64,000 nt of DNA, taken from NCBI GenBank assembly GCA_948567375.1, contig OX419757.1, forward strand, positions 5,270,001 to 5,334,000. Direction: 5' to 3'. Below, piece after piece: positions 44,251 to 56,094 of this stretch. The notes under the pieces are model-generated. The model was given only the letters and a program-made list of their open reading frames with translations, was not told the DNA's origin and made no database searches. The position numbers and the translations under genes are program-made. The DNA comes from Lunularia cruciata (lineage: Eukaryota > Streptophyta > Marchantiopsida > Lunulariales > Lunulariaceae). Each line of letters begins with the position of its first letter. Position 1 is the stretch's first letter.

Positions 44251-44849
44251 ATTGCCTCCCTAACTAGTGGTTAGGTCCCTCTAACTCCAAATAGCCTTCT
44301 ACTCAAAGTATATTATATGCCCTATGGTGAGAAAAGATCAAGAGGTCGGTGCTATCAAGCCCTTTATGTTACTTTCTTGTTTGCAATCTATATCACATAA
44401 AGAGTGAACTAGCTATAGGTCAAGTACATAGCCATTTTCCTTGAGGAACCACCATGAGAGGAGGAGCCAAACATGCCATATGTCATTCTCTTAAATAGAA
44501 ATCACACAAAACATAGTAGCAACTTCACCAAAAGAGCTACATAACATACATTGCAAGCCTACACGTACAATTATCAAGCTAAGGTCCATAATACCATAAT
44601 TTTTTGGAAGGTGGCATGGAGGATAATTGCACACATGATCCTTCCAAATAACACCATCTTGTCCTTCTAACATGAGGAATTTGGAAGGAAAAAAATCATA
44701 CACTCTCAAGATGGTATGGCATATAGTCACATCAAATATCATCAATGTTGTATATTGTAGATATACATAATTGCCCATATTAAATCAATAAATTGAGTGT
44801 TTGTAACCTTCTCCCAAATATTAGTTTAGCAAAAGGTATCCCTATGTTG
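44251..44849. other. Unassigned sequence downstream of relic D
   Basis: Lies 3' of the D integrase on its minus-strand orientation, so it may be the remaining C-terminal and 3' region. A 95-codon minus frame (44491-44778) is not recognised. Confidence 0.3.
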
Positions 44850-45826
44850 AGAAATCACTAAGTTCTCAAAGGCCATTGGCCTCACTCTTTGAAAGATCTC
44901 TCTACCTATTAAGAACATGCACTCATCCCTATGTTTGGATCCAAGTCCAAAACTACTATAACATCATAAAAATGGCTATAAGTATATCTAGATCTTGTCT
45001 ATAGAGTAGAAAGTAAGCAGAGAATGATGCTAAGCAAACTTGCCAGCTAAACTAATAACCCATGGCCAACTAAGGTAATTGGAGATCTCAATCTTTCAAG
45101 TGGACTCTTTGCAAACTATACTTACAATCGTCTCTAAATTGTATAAACCGCTCCCTATGCTAAACCATCTATCTCAGCGTGATCTTTGGAGATAGCATGA
45201 TGATTGATAAAGAGCCTTGTCACACAATACCTAAAACTTTCCAAGAACTTTGTACAATAAATCTAATTAGTCAAGACCTCAACTAGTGTATCAAAATGAC
45301 TAAGAACCCAATCCAAGAATGAGTAAGTTGTCCCTTCATTAGACTTGTCAAGAAATGCTACCAACTCAGTCCACTTAGAGAAGTGCTCCACTATAACCAA
45401 AACATACCAATGATATCTCACAATCAACGGTAAAGATCAACAAATCCAAACTCCAATAGTAACTCAATCTTATGATAGGTAACGGGTGTGTTATTGTGGC
45501 ATAGGAGGATTAAATTATGCTCTAACTTAGTTACAAAAAACAAATTTTGCAACAAACTATGGTACATTAGTATACATACCATGCCACCAATAATGATTAT
45601 GGAGTAAGCTATATGTTTGCTTTACTCCAAAATGTCTTACTTCTTGATTGGCATGTTGTATCAACTATGGTCTCTAAGATGGAAGGGATACTACTTGCAC
45701 TCTAAGATCCTCCCTTACACAAAGAAGATGTTTTCCCTCCAATCTAAATTGCTCACCATGTTGAAGGACATAATATTTCTCCTTGCCACCAATTATGCCC
45801 CAACAATGCTAGTACAAAGATAGTCA
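44850..45826 (-). pseudogene. Ty3 relic D, integrase
   Basis: Minus strand: GHFGVKQTYSLLHNHYWWHG (zinc-binding region, about 45640-45580), then VEHFSKWTELVAFLDKS in the core (about 45400-45350) and a trace of the C-terminal part to about 44850. Stops are frequent. The frame ends at 45827, where a solo A LTR separates it from RNase H. Confidence 0.65.
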
Positions 45827-46516
45827 TGTGAGCCGGCCTGTCTCTCACTCAGGATGAACCTTTGATGGCTATTATGGTAGCGCATCATGGACTAAGAAGG
45901 CAAGGAATCCCAACTCCATCATACTCCTCCAAGGCTAACACTCCAAGACTCAAGACATTGCTCACTAGAGAACTCAATGAGAAAGAGATAGTTGCAAATG
46001 AAAGGATGATTAGTAACTCATCACTCCTTGTTTATATACTTGTTAAATATTATGCACCAAAGTTACTAATTATTGTAGTAACTCAAGTTACTAGACTAAA
46101 AGTCAAGTAAAGTCAACAAGTAGAAAGGAATTTCTATTCACATGGGCATATTCCACTAGCATGTAATCTTATCTTGACCCAACCACTAAGTCAAGAATTC
46201 CTTCACATGGGTTATCCTTGGATTATAGAAGAATCCAAAACAAAAAATCTTGCAGGCCCAAGAGTTCTCAACTCTTTCCTCAAAGCCAAACACCTAGGAA
46301 TAATACCAAGTCAACACACTAGAATCCAAAATAGTGGTGCTCATCTTTTCCACTTCCTCTAAAGTAAGGTTCCTTCTATCTTAGCTATGACTAACTCTAG
46401 CTAATCATGACTAATGTAGAACCATCCTTTATCTTTGTATAAATAATATCTTTCAAGTACTTGTAATACCAAGCTACATATCACAATACCACACACATGC
46501 ACAAATGGGTGTAACA
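45827..46516 (-). mobile_element. Solo family A LTR (reverse) inside relic D
   Basis: 690 bp, plus-strand order TGTGAGCCGG to GGGTGTAACA. Flanks GTCA (45823-45826) and GTCC (46517-46520) look like a 4-bp target duplication with one change. Confidence 0.85.
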
Positions 46517-46520
46517 GTCC

Positions 46521-46990
46521 ATCACTAAGATATCATCATTGACTTGTACCAATATCCACCCTTTAGATCTAAGACCTCAACAACTCTTCTTTTCTATATT
46601 GAGAGAGAAACCATTAGAGCCTCAAAAAATATACATAGAAAAGCATATACATGGTAATTTGGCACCATCTAATCATCTACCTCACCATGCTAAGGTGCAT
46701 TGGTCTAATCTTATTGGCTGGTACATGGGTTTCTACTCAACTTATTTTCATAACAATTCACCACTCTAGGTCTATGAATAATCATGAAATCATACTCTTG
46801 TAAAATTAGAGTCCATCGTGCAAGTTTCCTTAAAAATTTGTTAGACTTCATCAACCACTAAAGTGGTTGATGATCAATGATGAGAGTGAAGGGGTTATAA
46901 ATTAGGTAACATCAAAAATGTACTAATGCCCACATTATGGCTAATCACTCTCTCTCTCATATGAACTATACTTCACCTTTGCTAATGTAA
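46521..46990 (-). pseudogene. Ty3 relic D, RNase H
   Basis: Minus strand: EREALAI then WALVHF, NPFTLIIDHQPL, KLARWTLILQEYDF and IIHRPRV, a recognisable RNase H C-terminal half leading to integrase. It continues at 45826 past the solo LTR. Its upstream RT is absent because C2 begins near 46990. Confidence 0.65.
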
Positions 46991-46994
46991 TAAT

Positions 46995-47393
46995 ATGGAG
47001 TTTAGCAATGAAGTTAGTAGGACTCACAAAGTAGCAAATGAGACAAATAAGACAAATTAGTCCAAAAGTGTCTAAGAAGCTTCTTGGGAAGCTTCATAGC
47101 TAGCTTAGCTTGCAAACCAAGTAAGTAGCTTCTAGAACCTTCCAACTAGTTTAGCTTTCATGCCAAGTAAGCAACTTCTAGAAGGAAACTTCTTGAGAAG
47201 CTTCCTAATTAACTTGGTTTGCACTCCAATAAAGCGGCTCAAGGAAGCTTCTTGAGAAGCTTCTCAAGGTCTTGTATGCTCCTATAAATACCAAAGCCAA
47301 AGCTCATGCTAGGCATGTGGAGTTTCCCTCATTCAAGTATCCCCATGTCCCTTTCCATTCTCTTCTTTCTCTCCTTGATCTTGATTGTTTACA
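46995..47393 (+). repeat. C2 5' LTR, heat-shock-element rich
   Basis: It ends in TTGTTTACA. The start is uncertain (about 46995). The TATA box is TATAAATA at 47283-47290. Between 47076 and 47263 lie five GAAGCTTC blocks (47076, 47088, 47197, 47244, 47256), TTCTAGAACCTTC (47130-47142, a perfect three-module heat-shock pattern) and TTCTAGAA (47176-47183). Confidence 0.7.
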
Positions 47394-47394
47394 T

Positions 47395-47409
47395 TGGTAT
47401 TAGAGTAGG
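47395..47409 (+). other. C2 primer-binding site (tRNA-iMet-like)
   Basis: TGGTATTAGAGTAGG, one base after the LTR. Compare TGGTATCAGAGC, the plant initiator-Met complement. Confidence 0.75.
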
Positions 47410-47789
47410 AATGGGATGGATGGGAATTTATAGACCACCAAATCCATTTCCACCAAACCATTGAGATTTTTGTATCTCGGTACTACCAAAGCATCATTTC
47501 ACACAATTCATCATCTCATGCTTGGGCAAGATTTTTTGAATACAATCACCTTGTTTGAGGATCCCTTGGTAATTCTAATTGTAACTTATGGAGAATGATG
47601 GATATGTTGCATCTATGTGTTAATAAATTAGATAGATTGGGATTGGTGTGATAGAGTAGTAACTAAGGTGGCAATGCATGAGGTTATCATTTTTATGCAA
47701 CAATAAATCAAGCACCTTACTCAATTATTTGGATGAACAAGATCATCAACAATAAGAGGACGTAGAGAGAGTACCAGTTCAAGAAGGAG

Positions 47790-48600
47790 AAGACCAAATC
47801 TGATTTTCAAAACCCAAGGTTTTCAAAAGAAAGCATCTTTTGGGTGAAGTGGAGAATTTTATGTTTGATTGCTAATGTTATTTTGAGGCTACTAATCTTC
47901 AAGATGAACAAAAATAAATTCTCTTGGCTTCCAGCCAATTGGATAGAGTAGCAAAGCTATGGTGGCGATTCTGAGTGGAGCAAGCTGAATGGAAAATTTT
48001 TGCACCAATCTTGACATAGGCAAAATTCAAAAGTGCAATAATTGGTCAATTCCAAGCTATAAATGTCACACGAGCTGCACAAGAATGATTGGCAAAGTTG
48101 AAGTAGATTGGCTCTATAAGAAGTTACATCATGCAATTCCAAAACACCATCATGCAAATTCCAAATATACTAGAAGGTAAAGCTTTGGATTGATTTGTGA
48201 GAGGCTTGAAGTCACAAACCAAATTATGGGTAATTATGCAAGAGCCATAACATATGGAGGAAGCCATGCGGTTGGCCGAACGCTTTCATTCCTTGGTTGC
48301 TATAACTTGGTCTTGACCTTGACCTCTTCAAAACCTACAAATACAATATACAAGGGTGGAGGAGCCAACGCCAACGGAGATTGATACCATTTAACACTGA
48401 CTATTGGCACTATAGATAGAGAAAAATTATGAAAAAATGGTGCTTTTTTCCATTGTTGCCAAATTGGACATTGCATTGCTGAATGTCGACTCAAGAATAG
48501 ACAACATTGACAAGTCGCCCAAATGGAATTTGTGGAGAAAAATGATCAAGGAAACAAGGAATCCCTATAAGAGATTTCAAGCCACCTACTAGGAACTTGA
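47790..48600 (+). pseudogene. C2 gag
   Basis: Frames scattered from about 47790. They include a region matching C1 (FEGKCNKEFL in C1, EFYV-YFEATN-like in C2). A knuckle remnant near 48440-48490 reads FFHCCQIGHCIAEC, in which the first Cys is Phe. Stops break it into pieces of 60-66 codons. Confidence 0.6.
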
Positions 48601-48960
48601 TTAGTTCCAATGGGATCGATAGCTCAACCTATACAAATTTGCTTCACTTGCAAATTATGATATCTAATCGTGTTTGGATTTTAGTTGATTTGGGAAGTTC
48701 AAAAAATTTCTTGTCCATGCAATTAGCAAAGGAATTACATATTCCGATAATTGGAAGTATTGATGATAGCGGATGGTAGGTTCTACATTTCATACCTTGC
48801 ATCCTCTTACCTTCAAGATTGGGAAAGAGTATTTAGAATGTACGAGGTTTTTGTGGCACCTCTACACTATGATTTCATTCTAGGTCTACCTTGGCTTGAA
48901 CGTTATAAGGTTCAATTTGATTGGAACCGATGATAAATTCAAGTACAACACCAAGGTAGA
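48600..48960 (+). pseudogene. C2 aspartic protease
   Basis: WILVDLGSSKNFLSMQLA carries the active-site region (D-L-G in place of D-S/T-G). DFILGLPWLERY (about 48872-48905) is the ILG motif. A stop near 48779 and a frame change separate the two. Confidence 0.7.
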
Positions 48961-49008
48961 GATTTCTAATTAGGTTGTTTGGTAGTTATGAGTAAGACAC
49001 TTGAGAAT

Positions 49009-49188
49009 AGTCAATCCCAAGATGGAAAGTTTATTGGTAAGGTATCCATAGAGTAAGCTTTGAAGGGAGATGAGTCCCAAGATGGGAAGTTTATCAGGAA
49101 AGCAACCATGGAGTAAGCTTTGAAGAGAGATGAGTCCCATGATGGGAAGTTTGTTAGTGAAGTAGCCATAAAGCAAGCTTTGGAGGAA
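49009..49188 (+). repeat. Three in-frame 60-bp tandem repeats between protease and RT of C2
   Basis: Units start at 49009, 49069 and 49129, each exactly 60 bp. They encode 20 residues of the pattern S-x-DGKF-x4-x-I/M-E/K-x-AL-x2-D. Units 1 and 2 have TAA where unit 3 has CAA (Gln). Confidence 0.85.
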
Positions 49189-50100
49189 GATAAGTCTATT
49201 TTTGTGGTGTCGATCAAGCTAATTGCACAAGGAGAATCTGAAGAGAGTCAAGAGCCCCATCAAGCAATGGTTGATCAAATAGTTCAAGAGTTTGCGGACA
49301 TGTTTCCAAATGATCTACCAAAGGGATTACCCTCCTATTGTGGTATGCCCTTTAGGATTGAGTTATTGCCAAGGAGTACTCCAATGAGTAGACCAATCTA
49401 TTGGCTCTCACCAAAGGAGTTGGAGGAGTTGCAAACAACACTTATAGAGTTGTTGGAGAAGGTTTTTATACAACATAATACATTTCCTTGGGGGGCACCG
49501 GAACTATTCATTCCAAAGAAGGATGGAGGACTTTATTTATGTATTGATTATCATGGGCTCAATAAAAAAATAGTGAAGAATGCATATCCCTTGCTAAATT
49601 GATGACTTGCTTGATCAGTTGAGTGGAGCACAATACTTCTCCAAGTTGGATCTCTGTAGTGGTTATTAGCATATTCTTATTGATAGAGAAGATGTGCAAA
49701 AGATGGCCTTTCTTACAAGGTATGGGCATTTGAGTAGAAAGTTCTACCTTTTGTTCACTAATGCTCCCGCAATCTTCATGACTAATGCTCTCACAATCTT
49801 CATGGATCATATGCATCAGGTGTTGGATGGACTATTGGATTAATACATGGTGGTGTTCTTGGATGATAGCAAGATAGAGGTAAAACATGTGAATCACATG
49901 TGAGAAGTTCTAAGGCAACTACAATAGTGGAAGTTTTATTGCAAGAAGTCAAAGTGTACCTTCTGGTAGAAGGAAGTTACCTTCTTGGGTTCTAAGATCT
50001 TATCAAAGGAGATCAAGATGGAAGAGGAGAAAATCAAGGCCATTATTGATTGACCAACTCCAAAGGATGCTATAAAAGTATGGGTATTTAATGGATTGGC
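49189..50100 (+). pseudogene. C2 reverse transcriptase
   Basis: From about 49250: [42 protein letters not shown] and KNAYPLLN (open to 49602). Then, in broken frames, LDQLSGAQYFSKLDL and the catalytic MVVFLDDS (about 49848-49870) with intact DD. FLGSKILSKEIK lies near the thumb. Stops follow every 20-40 codons after 49602. Confidence 0.75.
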
Positions 50101-50640
50101 TAGTTTTTACTAATGATTCATCCTCTATTAAGCCCATGTAGCCGCACCATTGACTAATCTCATGGAGAAGAACTTGAGCTTTCAGTGGACCATCAAACAC
50201 AAAGAAGCATTCTAGAAGTTAAAACATATGGTGTCTTCAAGACCCATTCTTCAACCATATGATCCTCAACTACCTTGTGTGGTTGATTTTGATGCTTCTA
50301 ACTTTGCTATTGGAGTCTTGTTGCAACAAGAATTCCTAGATGGATTATATCTCATTGCCTTTGTGTCTCACCGACTAAATATAGCTGAATCTTTGCTTGA
50401 GATCAAGAACAACTAGCAATGATATATGCCACAAAGGTATGGAGGTATTATCTCTTGGGGAATTAGGTTGTCACGCAAACAAATCACAAGCCATTATTGC
50501 AGATATTACACTTGGAACACATGAAGAGTTGACATCATTGATGGGAGGAACAACTACAATTATTTGACATCAAATTGGAGTACAAACCCAATCAGTTTCA
50601 TGTCATCCTTGATGCTTTATCATGACAACCTTATTTGAAG
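50101..50640 (+). pseudogene. C2 RNase H
   Basis: 50228-50416 reads PCVVDFDASNFAIGVLLQQE (catalytic Asp block, intact) and LIAFVSHRLN. The later part is frameshifted. Confidence 0.65.
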
Positions 50641-51120
50641 TCTCTTCCTCTCATCACAACAGCAATTACAACGGTATCAATTGACTCCAAAGTCCAATTG
50701 AGTTTAAGATGACTCTACAACAAGATCCTTTTTTCAGATGGTACAAGGTCATATTGCAACATGCAACAAGGAGTACAACACCTTCTCTTACAAGGAAGGC
50801 CTTCTATTCCATGAGGACTAGATCTATGTTCTAGCCAAGAGTGATCTTTGACTTGTGTGCCTCTAGGAAGCCCATGACTTACCAATTGTTGGTCACATGG
50901 GTGTGGACAAGACCTTGGGTACCCTCTGATGCCAATAATGGTGACCCAACATGACATAAGATGTTTGAGAGCTTGTTTGATTGTGTGAGAGTTGCAAACG
51001 CAACAAGGCCAACAACTAGAAACCAAGTGGACTCCTTCAACCACTTCCCATTCCATTTGTTTGATGAGAACACGTGAGCTTGGATCTCATCACGTCCTTG
51101 CCCAAGACAAAGCAAGATCA
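50641..51120 (+). pseudogene. C2 integrase N-terminal part
   Basis: LPIVGHMGVDKTLGTL and CESCKRNKANN give the zinc-binding module. PLPIPFV and VSLDLITSLPKTK carry the first core Asp region. It is cut at 51120 by B-type LTR sequence. Confidence 0.65.
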
Positions 51121-51134
51121 CATAATAATAAGGA

Positions 51135-51810
51135 GTGTTTGAACACTAAATTCACCCTAAACTCTACCCTTAGATCAGATACATGGATTGGTGACCTATA
51201 AGCAAGCTCTACACTTAGATTGGTTGCATGCATTGGTGACATGTTGGTTCTGATCATATCTGGTTGGTCAAACCATCTTTGACTAGAGGGAATCTTTAAG
51301 GAGGGAATCTTCTTGTAGGAATCTCTAAATTGCATGGGTGAGGTATTGTTGGAAAGCTTTCAATGAGACAAACCTAAGAAGAGGGAAGACCAAGCTTTCC
51401 TTTAATAAGGGGGAGGGGGGGTTTGCCCATTTTCAAGGCCTAATTCATCTATTTAGGCCCTCAAAATTGCCTCTAAAGATTTTAGGCATATTTTGGTTTC
51501 TACCCTATTAGTAGGAGTACCCTTTTGGTGATACCTCTATCTGATCTATTAAGTCCATCATATATAACATCTTTCCAAATGTTACCAAGCCAAATTTCAC
51601 CCCTAGATCATATGTTTAGCTTGTGATTCTAAGGTTTTCAAGTCTGTTTTAGTTTTTGCCCTATTAGTAGAATTACTCTTTTGGTGATACTTCTATCTGA
51701 TCTATTTGGTTCATCATGTATAACATCTTTCTAGATATTACCAAAACAAATTTCACCTCTAGATCATGTGTTTAGCTATTGGTATTACAAATCTCTCTCC
51801 TTTTAAGATG
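51135..51810 (-). mobile_element. Partial LTR and polypurine stub of a third B element
   Basis: LTR B sequence lacking its plus-strand left end (starting at CACCCTAAACTC) and running to GGTATTACA (51788). It is followed by CTCTCTCCTTTTAAG (polypurine tract complement). It is the long form with two U3 blocks. The next LTR begins at 51815, inside the internal stub. Confidence 0.75.
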
Positions 51811-51814
51811 CAAC

Positions 51815-52567
51815 TATAATACTCAAGGACAAGAGAACTCTTCAAGAGAGATACAAGAGAGAAGACATAAATTTCACACTCAATCCTCCGATGCCCCAAA
51901 GGAGCACCTTCTCTTTATTATATAGCCAAGGAGGATCTCCTGCAATGAAGCTCCACCATAGGATTAGGTACATGAATAGGTGACTTGTCAGCAAGCTCTA
52001 CCTTAGATTACTTGCTTAGATAGGTGACATGTTGGTCTTGGTCCCATCTGGATGGTCAAACATGCTTTGATCAAAAGGAATCTTTAAGGAATCTTCTTGT
52101 GGGAATCTCAAAATCATGTGGGTGAGATACCATTAATAAGCTCTTGGTGAGACAAACCAAGGGGGATGGGAGGCTAACCTTTCTACCATTTGAAGGGAGA
52201 TCTACACATTTTCAAGGCCTAATTCATTTGTTTAGGCCTCTAAATTGCCTTTGAAGTTTTTAGGCCTATTTTGGCTTTTGCCTTGTTAGTAGAAGTGCTC
52301 TTTTGGTGATACCTCTATCTGATCTACATTCTCTATCATGTGTAACATCCTTCAAAATCTCACCACCCAAAGTTTCACTACTAGATCATATGCCTAGCTA
52401 TTGATTCTAAAGTTTCCAAGCATGTTTTGGTTTCTGGCCTATTAGCAGAAGTACTCTTTTGGTGATAACTCTAGCTTATCTACTTAGTCCATCATGTATC
52501 ACATCCTTCTAGATGTTACCAAAATACATTTCATGTCTAGATCATCTATCTAGCTATTGGTGTTATA
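51815..52567 (-). repeat. B2 3' LTR (long form)
   Basis: About 753 bp with two U3 blocks. The inner end reads GGTGTTATAG. The polypurine tract seen in B1 is missing here. Confidence 0.75.
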
Positions 52568-52770
52568 GCAACGTACTCGTGGTGAAGTTGTTGCTCAAAA
52601 GATTGCACCAACACCGGTGCATGGGTCAAGTTTGCAATTGGCTCCCAGATTGCCTTATACAATGGGTAAAATTTCTACTATACAAGATAGTCCACCTGTA
52701 GATGGCAAATACTTTGGATTTGTTTTTGGAGAATATGTTCCACTTCATATTCCTCCATACCATCAATGAG
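52568..52770 (-). pseudogene. B2 chromodomain remnant
   Basis: The minus strand reads MEEYEVEHILQKQIQS then VDYLV, two stops, and APVLVQSFEQQL, parallel to B1 (25551-25760). Confidence 0.6.
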
Positions 52771-53800
52771 TGTTGGACAAGGTCAAATGTCTCGTGTGGA
52801 ATGACAATTGCTTCACCAAAGTGCATATCTACATAGTAAGGAAACATAGAACAATGGATGGATCTTCATGTGTGGTGGTAGCTCGAGGTGATAGGCCACA
52901 ATGCCGACTCAATGAAGAATGGAAAAAGGTCCAAGAAAATGAGGTCTTAGCTTGCAAGGACCAACTAATGTGAAGTTGGTTGTTGATATCCACACTTGGT
53001 CCTTGACATTAAGCTCCATGTGCCTAAAATGTGCATTGACATACTACTTCTATTGATTTTGGGCAATTTTCAACCTATGCTTGGTGCTCTCCACACCATG
53101 TTGGATTCTAGAAACAAAGTTGTTGACTGCATCAACCTTGGTAGCCACCGGACTGATCTTCATCAAGCTCAAAGATGTGAGAGGATGCTCACCATACATG
53201 AGGGAAGAATGGAGTGACTCAAGTAGATGCATTCTCTAAATTTTTGTAAGAAAACTCCATCAATGGAAGTAAGGTGTCCCACTTCTCTTGCTTATCTAAG
53301 GTGAAGCCTCATAGCATGTCTTCAATGGTGCAATAAACATGCTCTATTTGTCCATAAGTTTGTGGGTGGTAAGTTGTGCATATCACCAACTTGGTTTTCA
53401 AGAAACCAAAGAGTGTTTGCCAAAACAAACTAGTGAATTGAGTGCCTCTATCAATGATAAGCACTCGAGACAACCATGGTGATAGAAAACTACATCTAAG
53501 TACAGTTGAGCTAGTTGTGGAGCAGTCATATCCTTAGTGGTAGGCCATACATAAATCATTTTTCTAAGTTGGTCAACAAAGAGTAAGATGGAGTTGAACC
53601 GTGAGGTGGTCTTGGCAATTCAAAGACTAGATCCATACTTACCTATTCCTAACATTGTGTAGGAGTAGGGAGGAGCTGAAAGAGTCTTATAGGAGCTTGA
53701 TTAGAAGCTTTGTTTTGTTGATAGAGTAGGCAACTCCAAACATATTCCATCACATTTTTGCTCATCTTGGGCAAATAGTAATGGCGCTAGACTACATCTA
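52771..53800 (-). pseudogene. B2 integrase
   Basis: Minus strand. 53050-53232 holds the end of the core (SLMYGEHPLTSLSLMKISP). 53450-53620 covers the core in broken frames, parallel to B1. 52800-53000 matches the B1 C-terminal module. Confidence 0.6.
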
Positions 53801-54213
53801 AGGTCTTGTCCACTCCAACATGACCTGCAATGGCAAAATCATGACATTCCGCTAGGATGGTGGTGCATAGTTCTATGGTATTTGGAATCCATAATCTACC
53901 ATCATGAAAGGTGAGTCCTTGGGTGTTAGTGATGCCTTTGGATGATCTAGCTCCTACAATATGTGGATCAATTTTTGTAGCAACCAAAATCTTTGGCCAA
54001 AATTCAAGATTCATCTTGGACTTTGCCACCAAATTGTTTACCATTGGCATTTGGGTGAATGCATCTGCAAGTTGCTTCTTTCCTTCCACATAGGTAATTG
54101 TCATGTTGAATCATTATTGCCACTTTGCACACCAAATTTGGCAATGTGATAGATCTTTTTGCATCCGAGGTGGACTAGAGGTTTGTGGTCTATCTCCACT
54201 ACAAATGCCTTCT
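53787..54213 (-). pseudogene. B2 RNase H end and integrase zinc-binding start
   Basis: A 105-codon minus frame reads ITYVEGKKQLADAFTQMP (end of RNase H) and CHDFAIAGHVGVDKTLD (start of integrase). It links the two as in a Pol polyprotein. The solo A LTR at 54218 cuts it from the rest of RNase H. Confidence 0.75.
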
Positions 54214-54217
54214 GGCC

Positions 54218-54907
54218 TGTAAAACCCATTTGTGCATGTGTGGAATTGTGATATTTAGCTTGGTATTACAAGTACTTTAAAGATATTATTTATATAGAGA
54301 TAAAGGACGGTTCTACATTAGTCATAATTAGCTAAATTTTGTCATAGCTAAGATAGAAGGGACCTTACTTTAGAGGAAATGGAAAAGATGAGCACCACTA
54401 TTTTGGATTCTAGTGTGTTGACTTGGTATTATTCCTAGGTGTTTGGCTTTGAGAAAGAGCTGAGAACTCTTGGGCTTGCAAGCCTTTTTGTTTTGGATTC
54501 TTTTATAGTCCAAGGATAGCCCATGTGAAGGAATCTTTGACTTAATGGTTGGGTCAAGATAAGATTACATGCTAGTGGAATATGCCCATGTGAATGGATA
54601 TTCCTTTTTACTTTTTGACTTGACTTGACTTTTAGTCTAGTAACTTGAGGTACTACGGTAATTAGTAACTTTGGTGCATAATTATTTCACAAGTATATAA
54701 ACAAGGGGTGATGAGGTTCTCAACATCCTTTCATTTGCAACTTTCTCTCTCTCTCATTGAGTTCTCTACTGAGCAATGTCTTGAGTCTTGTAGTGTTAGC
54801 CTTGGAGGAGTATGATGGAGTTGGGGTTCCTTGCCTTCTTAGTCCATGGTGCATTACCATAATAGCCATCAGAGGTTCATCTTGAGTGAGAGATAGGCTG
54901 GCTCAAA
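54218..54907 (+). mobile_element. Solo family A LTR inside B2
   Basis: 690 bp, TGTAAAACCC to GGCTCAAA, flanked by GGCC (54214-54217 and 54908-54911), a clean 4-bp target duplication. Confidence 0.9.
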
Positions 54908-54911
54908 GGCC

Positions 54912-56094
54912 AAGATAGTGCTTCCAATGCTTGGTTGCAAGGACAATCACGAGCTCTTCTTGTTTTGTAGTATGATAGTTAGATTTTGCCGGTAATAGCT
55001 TGCAAGAGAAATATGCAATTGGATGTCATCCATCATGCCACTCCTATTATAGGACTGCTCTTATTGCTACGCTTGATGCATCTATAGCCAACTTGATTGG
55101 GCATTTTGGGTCATATTATTTCAAGATTTGTGCATGTAGCAATGCGTCTTTCAAACTCTTGAAAGGCCAATTCTTGTGTAGTTCTCTATGTCTACCTCAT
55201 CCCCTTTCCAAGTAGTGTTGTTAAAGGCTATGCAACCTTGGAGAAGTCCTTGAAAAATCAATAATAGAAACCCGTCAACCCCAAGAAGCTCTTGAGTTGA
55301 GTCTAATCTTATGGAATGCTCTATTTTTTAGTGACCTCTACTTTATCTATTAATACTTGGATACCCTTTGCACTTACTCTATGCCCCAAGTAGTCTACTT
55401 CAAACTTGCAAAACTTGCACTTTGAGATTTGGCATACAATTGATTGTCTTAGAATCTAGAAGACCTCTCGTAAATGTTGTTTGTGTTCCATCATTGTCCT
55501 ATTATATACTAAGATGTCATCTAGGAAGATGATAATAGACTTATCTATATATGGACAAAATATATCATTCATCAAACTCATAAAAGTGGCAGGTGCATTG
55601 GTGAGACCAAATGGCATCATGAGATACTCAAAGTGGCCATACTTGGTTCAAAAGATGGTTTTTTATACAACCTCCATTGCAATCTGGATTTGATTGTAAC
55701 CACTCCGTAGGTCCAGTTTGAAGAAGTGTTTTGGTCCATTGAGTTGATCAAACAGGTCATCCATACAATGTAAGGGGTATTTGTTCTTCATTGTTTGTTG
55801 ATTGAGGCGCCAATAGTCAATGCACATTCACATTGTACCATCCTTCTTCTTCACAAACAAGATAGGAGCCCCATATAGTGATACGCTTGGTTGGATGAAC
55901 CCTTTCTATAGCACATCCTCAATTTGAGCTTTACACTCCTCCAACTCATGAGGTGATAGACGATACGGGGCCTTACAAGGAGGTGTCTTCTCTGAAAGTG
56001 TCTCAATTTTATAATATACTCTCCTTTTTGGTGGTAATCTTGAGAGTAGATCATCTGGAAAGACATCTTGAAACTCATTTACCACATCTTTCAA
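54912..56094 (-). pseudogene. B2 RNase H and reverse transcriptase
   Basis: Minus strand. 55906-56094 reads VNEFQDVFPDDLLSRLPPKR and [18 protein letters not shown]. Around 55515-55545 the catalytic box reads [11 protein letters not shown] with both Asp. Between them are several frames. RNase H pieces lie between 55400 and 54912. Fingers and palm parallel B1. Confidence 0.7.

Larger units (their letters stand above)
46990..51120 (+). mobile_element. Ty3/gypsy element C2 (5' LTR to integrase, truncated)
   Basis: The order is 5' LTR (to 47393), tRNA-iMet-type primer site, leader, gag, protease, a 60-bp triple repeat, RT, RNase H and integrase start. At 51120 it is cut by a partial B LTR. It is homologous along its length to the minus-strand C1. 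RT before integrase and LDD-type RT mark it as Ty3. All frames are broken. Confidence 0.8.

Noticed and set aside
47076-47263. Repeated GAAGCTTC read as a short palindromic satellite
   Set aside because: The copies are irregularly spaced and mixed with TTCTAGAA modules inside an LTR U3. A promoter-motif explanation fits better.
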